64,000 nt of DNA. Source: Nissolia schottii (Eukaryota > Streptophyta > Magnoliopsida > Fabales > Fabaceae). The stretch is taken from the NCBI GenBank assembly GCA_003254905.1, contig QANU01019479.1, positions 315,915-379,914 on the forward strand, written 5' to 3'. The notes below the pieces were generated by a model. It searched no databases and was not told the origin of the DNA. It saw nothing but the letters and a program-made list of their open reading frames with translations. Made by a program: the position numbers and the translations under genes. Of this stretch, positions 11,072 through 21,300 are shown one piece after another. How positions within the stretch are numbered: the first letter of the stretch is position 1; each line of letters starts with the position of its first letter.

Positions 11072-13849
11072 TCAGCTCCCAGTTAGCAACTCCATGAGGT
11101 CACCCTTCTTCATCTTTGAGAACCCTTTTAGGCCACGAGATTTTGCAAGCGCCCGCAATTCAGTCAGCTTCAGCGCACTCAAATCCTCGTGTTGAACCAC
11201 TAGCTGCTCCTCTGCGTGCTCATCATTATCAGTTTGTTCATGGTCATGAGAGTCATCGTCCGACAAGTCGGCAATCCCCATAACTGGGAAGAACAGCTCA
11301 TCTTTCGGGTCAAGATCTGGTTCAGAGTCGGGTTCGTCAGGTTCTGGCCCATGATCAAGATCTGCTTCAGAGTCATGCTCCGGCTCATCATCAAGCTTCA
11401 GATCTATCTGAGCCTGATTGTTCTCTACAACCCCACTTCTTCGAGGCACTGAATTCACATCATCATCATCATAAGAGATAGGCTGGTACTTTACACGAGG
11501 TACAGGAGACCTTCGTTGGAAACTAGACCGAGGCCTAGCAAAAGAGATGTTGGCTTCATGAGAATCGTACTTTGGAGCACTATCCGAATCTGAAATCTTA
11601 GTGCTTCGTCCTCTAATATATTGGCTACTTTCTTGCACCTGTTCCGAACCTCTTCCTCCTCCACTGCTTCTCTTTACTTGCTCAACCGAGTGTTTCTTCA
11701 GTAGTTTCAGGAGAGAATCTACAGTACCATTCTCTTTACCTTGCCCTTGGGAGGATTCAACCTTCTTCTCTTCTTTGTTAGCCGCTCTCTCACGCAGCCG
11801 AGCCTGCACCTTCTTAAATAGCTCAACAATCTCCTTCTCTCTAGGTCCAGGCGCTGAAGTGGCCTGGGATTTTCCTGAGGCGGAAAGAGATACCAACGGC
11901 CCATTTTTCAAAGATAACAGGTCTTCCTCAAAGCTCTCAAAGCCATCTCTCCCTTCATTGTTCCTGTTCCTGCCTCTAGAGTAGCCAGACTTGTTTTGCC
12001 TCAAAAAATCGGGGTTCCTTCTTGCTTGGCACATAAAAGATGCTCCCACAGAAGCACACGTTAGCGCCCTAATTTTGACATGTGAATGAATTCTGTAATG
12101 ACCTAGAGAAGAGCAAGGATATACAGCAGCTGTTCTTCCAGAAACACCTGAACATGGGAGATACCTGCCTTCTGGCATTCCACAACCTGCAATATATCAC
12201 CAAATCGATTTGACAACCAGAAAGATAGAATGAGAACAGAAGAAATAAAAGAGAGTCAATCATACTACCCTACACTACACTGAGAGATTCTTAGGTTACG
12301 TTGTCCTCTTCTCTATTTTGGAAACCTACACTAACCTTCCCTAAAAGATAAAAATGGGCTACACTTTAGTACGTTTTAATATAAATGAACCTGTCAACGG
12401 TGGTGAGCAAATATGATGAGCCTCTCATCTTAATTTTCTTCTCCCTAGTCCCTACAACTCTCAACATCACTAGTTGCTAGTTTCGAACATCCTTACAATT
12501 GATTGGGACTTTAAAAGATAAAATACCGATTAGAACTCCCCAGCTGTCAACTTTGAAACGTTACTCAAAATCCTCTTTTTATATTCAAAACTGGCCCATT
12601 AGCCATACTAAGTCATACAAAATGAAAACTAGCCTGAAGAGGTTGTTTCATAGCTATTTACCACCTCTAATAGGTCTGTATACATTAAAATGAACTAAAC
12701 TGAAGCACATTTACATCTCTAAAGGGAGGGTAGTTTACGTTTAGGAAATAAAGGGAAGGCAGTGTAATTTAAGTATCACTCAAGGAAAGGAAACCATTAT
12801 GTGGTACCAAAAATCAATCTTTGAACGTAGTAATGACAAACATCACAGTAATTTTCTAACAAAAGAAGAAAGCTAACAGTAGAAAAGCCAGCTTGAAAGC
12901 AAGATAATCACGTTACAATCATTATGACTAAGCCTATCCTACAAGCAGCTTACAGATAAAAACATACAGGTCCAGTCAGTTCAATCATCTAAGAGAAACA
13001 GGACCAAAACAAAACTCATACTTCCAGTTTGGTGAATACCCTTGTGTTTGTGAGTTGGGTTTTGGAGGGAAAGGAAAGGTCTTGGGGGCTTAGAAAAACC
13101 ATGACTAAGCCCCCCAAAACCTTTCCTTCCCCTCCAAAACCCAACTCATAAACACACCCTAAGGGTCTTTAAAAAAACATGTTCCCAACTGTCCATGAAG
13201 ACTTAACATTTAAGCTATTTACTTTTGCCAAGTAGATGCTGACTACCATGGCAGAAAATGATGTCTAAAAAGCAGAAAAGCAAAAAATAAAATAACCAAA
13301 ACTCCAAACAATCCAAAAGCATGAAAAACCCTAGACTTGAGAAAAGGGTAACAATTAACATCCATTAATAATGCAAGCATCCAACTAATATGGCTTATCA
13401 CCCACATTTCATCAAACAGCTGGCAGGCACTAGTAGCCAGCAAAAACAATACCGCAAATGCACATAACATTTTTTACCTTCAACATAATTGCTAACAGCC
13501 AAGAAAGTAAGAAACGCACCATATATTGTGTAGTTTACAAACATGAGGAGATGAAAAACAGTGAACAAAGCATCAAACTTTCTATCAGAAAGCTAAGACT
13601 AATAATCCCAGAAAAGACAGGAACTTTACCCAATTAGATACATAACAACGAATACCCAGTTGCTGAAATTCCATTTTGAAGACAAAGAAGTGAAAATAAA
13701 TCATAATCCTGAAAAGGGTTTCTCAATTTGAACCACCCTTCCAAAAACCAAACAGATAACATGCTTGAAGAGAACATTCTAGATCTAGAGAGAGAAAAAA
13801 AGGACTCACCAACGTTCTTGGCTATGATGAGATTCACTGATTGTGACAT
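11072..13849 (-). CDS. RHON1: RHON1-like Rho-N domain protein, chloroplast
   Basis: Two exons, 13810-13849 and 11072-12186, give 384 aa. The intron has GTGAGT and GCAG ends and splits a Gly codon in phase 1. RHON1 binds plastid RNA and, with RNase E, helps process the rbcL-accD transcript (known for Arabidopsis). Residues 1-60 are basic and Ser-rich, fitting a transit peptide, with the family motif RYLPCSGVSGR. A conserved APGPREKEIVELFKKVQARL helix lies near residues 126-145. A basic linker and a long Asp/Glu/Pro tract follow at about 285-345. The last 36 residues (LSALKLTELRALAKSRG onward) are the Rho-N SAP-like RNA-binding domain, ending in LMELLTGS. The first ATG is used because the upstream exon joins in frame. 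No truncation is seen. Confidence 0.9.
13038..13163. repeat. Foldback MITE in the RHON1 intron
   Basis: A nearly perfect inverted repeat: the left arm starts at 13038 and includes GTGAGTTGGGTTTTGGAGGG; the right arm is its complement and ends near 13163. The arms, about 55 bp each, surround a loop of roughly 15 bases. Related sequence occurs at 9292-9395 and as a half copy at 15148-15205. Confidence 0.8.
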
Positions 13850-14289
13850 TGTTGTTGAGGTTTGGAGCAGAGAAGAAAAAAGGAACACTTAAAAGACAAT
13901 GGCGGTTTTGCAATTTATACATGTTCACAGCTCGCAGGTTGCCTTTGTTTGAAAAAGGTTGTAAACAAAGCCCATGATAAGGGATATTCTCGGGAATAAA
14001 TTATTGTATTAGGGGCAAAAGTGTCACTGTGTAAGATTGGATCCAGGCATTCTGTGGTTGGGCTTGGACTAGAATTGTGGCTGGGTAAACTAGTATGGAT
14101 TAATTGATGTGTATTAGATGAAAATATGTTATAATTAGTATAACTATGCAAACATGTTTAAATGCATATAAATTTAGCAAGCACAAACATTATTGCACCG
14201 GCACAAAGTATACCGAAGGCATGTTGAAAACAATATTAAAATGGGACATAGAAACAAAAACACAAGGGAGAGAAACTTAAAGAGATTCT

Positions 14290-14760
14290 GGGTGTCCATG
14301 CTTACGACCCCTCCATTGCCTCCTCTTTCTAGTAGAGGGGGCAACCAAGTTGTGGTCAGCTCCTTCAAGGAAAAGCTTTTGGGTTCTATAACTCGGAAAT
14401 CGATTCCTAAAGAAAGAAGAGGAGATATCTTTAAATTGAATCTTGCATAGGCGAAATTAATAGATGGAAATAGACTATTACCAAGGGTAACCTTAGCCTC
14501 ATCAATAAGAGAAGAAATTAGTGTACCATGGAGGGATGCGCTAGTAATTAAACTCATTGGGAAGAACGTGGATTTCATTACTATACATGATCGTCTTAGC
14601 AAGTTGTGGCGTCTTGCTGGAGGTTTCGATATCATGGATATTGGTTTTGGATATTATGTAGTGCAGTTCGCGACAGATGAAGATAAAGCCAAAGTTTGAG
14701 AGGGAGGACCATGGATGATTTTTTACCATTATTTATCTATCTGACCTTGGTTCTTGGATT
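14290..14760 (+). mobile_element. LINE ORF1 relic (DUF4283-type)
   Basis: The plus strand reads SSFKEKLLGS, then PWRDALVIKLIGKN, HDRLSKLWRLAGGFDIMDIG and EGGPWMIFYHYLSI. This is the pattern of the DUF4283 domain found in ORF1 of plant LINEs and in related gag-like proteins. The frame has a stop after the first block, a stop just before EGGPW and another before PW. No reverse transcriptase follows, so only ORF1 debris is left. Confidence 0.8.
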
Positions 14761-14769
14761 TTGATTCGG

Positions 14770-16760
14770 CATGAACAAAATAAAACTAAAGCTGAGAGAA
14801 AGTTTGCACTCAAAGCACAACATTCAGAGCTCTCTGAGTGAATTAACAAATAAAAACACTCAGGGGTGGGTTCTATTTATAGAGGAAAACTGAATTCCCC
14901 TCCATGTCACTTGACTCACACCATTACAACACTCAATGAGCGTTGCAACGCCCAACCATGTCGCACTGCTGCACCTTGCTAGGATCGCTGCAACGGTTCG
15001 GTCCTCCTTTTTAATTTAAAAAAAGGGTTGTTACACATATCCCTGGTAGAAATCCAAGTGGAAGTGCTATACATATTATTCGAATGTGGATATCCTCAAC
15101 CTATAAATAAACTCTTGGTGTTCTATGTATCACAATCTGTCTAAGGGTACGTTTACGAGTTAGGTATAGGAGGGGAAGAAAAGGTTTTGAGGGGCTAAGT
15201 CATCATTTGTATGAACTTTTTTCATCACTTATAATTAGATATTTTGAATGATTTTTATGGTTAAGGTTGTGAATTTGTGTTGGTTTTGCATCCTGGTCTC
15301 TTTGTACCCAATTGTGAGTATTGTTGTTTAATTGTGTGTTTTACACTATTTTTGTATTTGGGTCATAACTTGAGTTGTAGACGTGCAATGCTTTTAAGTC
15401 TTATATTGTAGGAAAGCTAAATGGAATATCTACAAATCTCATGAAAAGGTGGGAAGCTTAATGAAATGTCTACTTGGTCGTTTTAAGCGTAAAAGTCAGA
15501 ACAATGATGCTAAATTTTCATATAGGAGATGTCACAAAGATCAAGACATAACTTCTTCATCTAACGTCTGAATGAGGCAAAGCTTATATCAATTTCATGT
15601 AGAATTGAAATATCTATAACTTTCATGAAGACACTGAGACAAATTTAAAGTCTTTGACCGTTGCAATGGTCTTTATCGCTGTAATAGTGTCTAGGAAGCA
15701 AAAAAGTTGAGAAACGCAATCACCCACATCACCACAACGTTCATAACTATTGCAGCCGTCTGACAACGACCTGTGACTTCTCAAACTCACTTTTTTAGTT
15801 ATAAATAAGTTGTATAATTACAATTTGGAGACATTGAACACCCTAGTTTAGGTTTTCTATTATTTTAGAATTAGGATTAGGTAGAATATTTTATTTTAAG
15901 TTTTTGCTTGTAACCTCCATCAATGGAGGAGTAGATTGAAGCTTGTACAAGGACAACACCAAAGACCAATGATTGTTTAAGATTTTGATTTATTTCTTTA
16001 TGCAGTTCATATTCTTTTCCTCTCTTTTCACACATCTCACTTAGACTCCTTTCTTCATTTGATTGTGCATCTAATTCAAGTGCTTAATTTATGTATGCTA
16101 AGACGTTGTATATGTCATGCATAATTAGGATAAATTATAAGTTGCATGTTACTATGTTGCATATTTCATGTTAGCTTAGGGTTTCAATTTAGGGGAATTA
16201 ACTCGTTTGGTTTAATTGAACCTAAATTGATAAGGGTAATGGGTTAATGCCGTTTGGGGTTAAGTTGGTACAATTAGTTCTTAAATTAATCTATATTCAT
16301 AGGACTACATTTGTGTAGATTAGTCAAATTCCTAAGAGAGGTGCATTTGTGACTCGACTATGATTAATTGCAATTGATTAGCCTTTTACCTAGCTAATAA
16401 ACCAACAACTAATTTATGAATTGATGACCATAATTTATGATAACAATCCAGAAATCTACCATAAAATCATTGTGCATATAACTTACCTTAAACCAAAATA
16501 AAATTACATTCAAAATGTACTTTGTTTAAATTTTTTGGAGTATAAATTCTTTGTAATTTTTCGTCTTCATCCTTTCATAGAAGTAAATACTTCACCGAAG
16601 TTACCAATATAATACGAAAAAGTTTCAACTTTACATTGCATTATGTTGATGTTGAAGCCCTAGGACTGAGCCAATGGCGATATTTAAATAGTTTGCATGA
16701 AATTATTTAAATCTTATATTCATATTTTTTTTTATTCACATCTCGTGGTCATCAATGTAT
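14770..16760. other. Repeat-like spacer, probable LTR debris
   Basis: No coding exon was recognised. At 15148-15205 there is a half copy of the 13038 MITE. The stretch 15230-15850 resembles untranslated LTR sequence of legume retrotransposons in composition, but no paired LTR, primer site or polypurine tract could be placed. Confidence 0.35.
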
Positions 16761-16771
16761 CAATAAATAAA

Positions 16772-17536
16772 GGGAAATGAGCATACTAACACCCTTCAAA
16801 TTTTTAGCCAGTTGCAAGGAAGTACCTTAATAAAACCTTTCAATTACCACCTCAAACTTTATCAATTGTCTAAATTAACCCTTCTTCTCAATTTTGACAC
16901 TCAATTTAAACTTGAACATGCAATAACCTAACTCATCTTCTACCTCTAGTCACCACCTCCAACCAATCCCGCGCCCGAAAACTTGGGAGCACAGCAACGA
17001 GTATGAGGTGGTGGCTAAGGGCGAGATGGTGGTTTTTGTGTCACAAGAATGTGGTGATACAATTACTAGCAGAAACTCCAAAATCATCACCGCAACACCT
17101 CCAAATTCCAATGTCTCCTTCACCCATCCTAAAAAAATCAATGCCACCACCAATAACCACTAACCTTGGAACGGTGATACAATTGTGGACCTCTGTTGTC
17201 GTGTTAATGACTGTAGCATCTTTATAAACAAAAAGCTTGAAGATATTGGGAACAGAGGCTTCAAAAAACCACTGATTTAAGATGAGAGATTGAGTGGCTG
17301 TCAATCCAAAGGAGTTGCCTCTAGGGTCGCATTGATTATGGGGTGACCTTGTACTCGTTGCCGCAGTCCCAAGAATTGGGAATGGTGATGGCTAGAGGTA
17401 GAAGATGAGTTAGATTTTTGTGTTCAAGTCTAAATTGAGTAGAGGTTAATTTAGACCTGGATGAAGCTTAGGGTTATAATTGAAAATTTTAAAGGTTTAA
17501 GAGCCAAAAGTGAGGGTGAGTCAGTACACTTTTCCC
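16772..17536. mobile_element. Non-autonomous foldback element, Mutator-like
   Basis: Imperfect terminal inverted repeats of about 165-180 bp run inward from 16772 (starting GGGAAATGAGCATACTAAC) and from 17536 (starting GGGAAAAGTGTACTGAC on the minus strand). Shared inner text includes CTAACTCATCTTCTACCTCT. The flanks ATAAATAAA (16763-16771) and ATAAAAAAA (17537-17545) match at 8 of 9 positions, as expected for a degraded 9-bp Mutator target duplication. The low complexity of the flank weakens that point. The 400-bp interior has no recognised transposase. Confidence 0.65.
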
Positions 17537-17545
17537 ATAAAAAAA

Positions 17546-18300
17546 TGTATTTCATATTTAGAATTCCTTCTCCACAACTAAGAATAAACAAGAAATGTTG
17601 AATATATAGATGCACTTTGTTCAACTTTTTTGAAAAGAAAAAAGACATAAAATTTCAACCTTTTTTCTTTTAAATTTGTTAAAAATTACCAAACAATGTT
17701 TTGGAAAAAAAAAAACTTTTAAAATATTCATCTGATTATCTTGAAATTTTTTCATACATCTTGCAATTAAAAATTGTTTTTCCTTAAAAAAAAAAAAACT
17801 CAACAAATCTTATGTCATTTAACTAGAGCCTAAATGTAAAGAGAAAGCCTAAATGCCATTTGATTCAGCCAAGTTTAGCTTAACCTTCATCAAAATCACT
17901 CTGCAGACTAATGAAAACACACATACCAAGGAATGAACACTGAGCAAAATAAGCTTAGCATAACAAGGAATTCACAACTTTTAACATTGTGGATGGAACA
18001 AAATGAAAAACATCCGGAACAATAATTTCCAACAATGTAGCCCTTTTATCATCATCAACCAGTAAAAAAACTGACCAAGAATTGGTCAACTACGTTCGGA
18101 GCCAAAGTGACTTACACATTGAAACAAAAGGGACAATATAGTCCTTTGCTAGAACTTCAGCAGACAACAATGTTGGAGAATAAAGAGCCAATTGCCTAAT
18201 AATGTGCAGACTTAGCCAAGGACATTAACATAACATCATGGCATTGTAACAAATTAAAAATCATAATTTTATTCTTCCTCCGTGCTTCAAAGAAAATCCG
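17546..18300. other. AT-rich spacer and 3' flank of the peptidase-like gene
   Basis: Long A and T runs occur at 17707-17720 and 17784-17799. No exon, RNA gene or repeat with definable ends was seen. The right part probably contains the 3' untranslated region of the minus-strand gene whose stop is at 18369-18371. Confidence 0.4.
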
Positions 18301-18368
18301 CAAGAAGAAACTAATGCATACGAAGGGAAAAAAAAAAAAACCAAGTTAGTGCTTATCCGGACAGAGCT

Positions 18369-21300
18369 TTAGGGCTTGTGACTCTTTACCATCTCATCAA
18401 CATCGAGTTCCACTTCCAACACAGGCAAGTCCTTTCGCATGCTGAAATGACTGGCAAAGGAGTAAAACACATCAATAATAATCAGAAGAGCTATCCTCAT
18501 CTGTGCATAATAAGATAGTAGCTTAGTAATTTAGTTCACCTGTTCTGTACGCGGCCGTGGTCTACTGCGCTTCGCAGGCAATATATGACTCTGCCTACAA
18601 TGTCTGTCATTTGAACCGGACCAAATGTTCGACTATCATTTGCTTCCTGCCATTTGGGTAGACAGCATCAAATAAAGACCTTGTTCTATAAGCAATTGAG
18701 GAGTTAGAAGCATAAGTAGCAACAGATCCTACTAGCCCTAGTGAAAACATACACTTTAAAGCTTAGAGACACGATTTCAAAATCATAAAGGACAAAGAAT
18801 CAACCTATTCTCAGTTCAGTTCTCACTTAACCAAACAATGCTACATGCAATATATTAAGAATTAGCCACTAAAAAATCATCAGCAGAAGAGTTTTCCCTT
18901 TTGTTAGCAGTGGTTTTCTTCTTCGTTGGTTACAGACTTACTATCATGGTTATTATTTAGGAAGAAGCTATTTTGGTATTACCAACAACCCAAAGCAGTA
19001 GAGGTTCTGAAAGGATTAATACATGATTAAGCATTTCCACTTGAGGTAACCGAGTCAAATGTTGTACAATCTCTAGCCACATCGTAGTTATCTGTTAGGA
19101 CACTGTTAGTAGTGTAGTTAGTTAGTATTGGGTTAGTTAGAAGAGTTAGTAGATATAAACAAGGGAGATGAGGGAATTTGAAAGTGTCTTTGTCATTTAT
19201 GATTAGTCTTTGGACTTTAGAGAAATCGCTTGGCACATAGCCTTGAATCCCATAACAATAATATCAAGTTCTTCAATATCTCTTCTCTAATCACCATTCC
19301 TTACACTGTCTAAGAGCTGCTTTACTGAATCGCCATGCCTAGATGTGCTCTATTTCCCTTCTATGACTAGAAAACAAGGGGTTCTAGCTGGAAACTGATG
19401 TCCAATTCCTGTAAATGTTGTCAGGATACTATGACACAAGCGTTGCCTTGCACCATCTAACAACTCAAGGCAGAAAATTATTTTAACCAATCAAAAACTG
19501 CTGATTTATACCAAGTTATCATGTTAACAACAACAAGTAAGTCTTGTCTCACTAAGTGGGATCGGCTACATGGATCATGCAACATCATAATGTCCTGTCA
19601 TAAACCATGTTCATATTCAAGCTATTAATAGCTAGCACTCTTCTAATAGTTTCATCTATGGTCTAGTTATCATGTTAACCATGCAGAAAATTTAAACAAC
19701 TGTCTGTATGTGATCACCTTAAATGCTTCTATATCAAGGATAGCTCATTGCTTGACTGCATGATATTATAATCAAAATTTTCTTTTTCAGCATTAATACA
19801 ATAATAGTGTTACAAATTGTGGCAGGGGTGCATGATGATCCACCTAGGGACAGCATATAGGTAATAGTAAATCGTAAATGTGAATATTTTGCCAGAAAAG
19901 TAAGCAGCTTATACCTTGGCTTTCAACTTTTCATTATCAGCTACTACCCAGCACTGATCTTTCTCAAGAACAAACGGTTCATCCTTTTCATCAGTAGAAG
20001 CCATTTCATAGCCCTCAATCGCCAATAATCTTCTGATTAGGTAGTTATCTGACTTCTCAGGGTCCTTCAAGACAACAACATCTCCTACAAAAACACGCCT
20101 GTCAAAGAAACATATATTATCACTAACAAGTAATGGAAATGAGAATGCACTCAGGAAAGAGCACCAAATGAAAAAGTTAATTGTCAGTTAATCTCCTATT
20201 AACTTTTGTGGAGCTCTAGGGAATAACAAGAACAAAATCGGAGGAAGATATAAAAAGGGCAGCCCAGCAGACAAGGCTCCCACTTGGTGGAGTCTGTGGA
20301 GGGTAGGTGTACATATACTTACCCCCGCAAGTGGAGATGCTATATCCAGGATTTTAACTCATGACCTCTAGGTCACAAAGCAGACCTTACCCTCTAAAAT
20401 CGGAGGAAGATATAATTCACTAAAACAACTGGTTGCTTAAATGGAATCTTACGATGTTCAAGATATGATACGTCAAAGAGTCAAGGTAAGAATCTGCTCA
20501 ATGTTTCAACCACTAAACTGATAAACCAAGTTAATCTAGTACTCAGTTAAAGTTATGGTCGTAGACACTAGTGTCATAAAGCAAAATAATTTTATTAACT
20601 TTAAAAAGTCAAATTCATAGTTAATATTGACACTATCCAGGTAACACAAATAGTCAAATTTATAATGTCATTCATATTGTTCAACAAAAAAGTAGACCAA
20701 TCACCAAAAGTAGACTCAATTATGACATATGTGCCCAACCATTCAGGAATAATTACTTGAACAGAAGCAGTCCCAAACACAATCATCAGCAAAAAAACCA
20801 TTAACCCCAAAAGGAACCTCAACCAACATTTCAGAGTTCCTCATAGCATCCATGATAATTACTAAAGAGCGGCCTAGTGGACAACGCTCCCACAATTGGG
20901 TTGGGAAAGGTTACATACACTATCTTAATTCTTAACCCGTGAGCAGAAAGGTTTTTCCCATGACTAACATCTGACCAGGTTAAAAGGTAGCAACATTACT
21001 GTTGCACAAAGGTTCACCCTCATGCATGATTGAAATGGATAAAGTCCAAACAAACAAAGATAATAATATATAACTGCATATCAGGGAAAGTAAGCAAAGA
21101 ATGGCTACAACATTATAACTAACATGGATTATAACAAAGATTGAAGCATTCAGCCAAAAAACATTTTTTTTCCATGAAGCATCAAAACTTGGCTGCTTTA
21201 GTATGCAAATTTTATGCAGATGAGCTGAGAAGGTCTTTCTTTCCTGTATTATTAAATCCATTACAAACCATTTATATTCATTAATACATAAATTATGATT

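Noticed and set aside
11601-11984. 127-codon plus-strand frame in the RHON1 exon
   Set aside because: It is antisense to the conserved RHON1 helix and linker; Ser/Phe/Leu-rich shadow coding.
14174-14635. 153-codon minus-strand frame
   Set aside because: It is antisense to the LINE ORF1 relic on the plus strand and has no recognisable domain.
17041-17304. 87-codon minus-strand frame inside the Mutator-like element as a captured gene
   Set aside because: I could not recognise any protein family in it, and the surrounding arms also give short open frames by chance.
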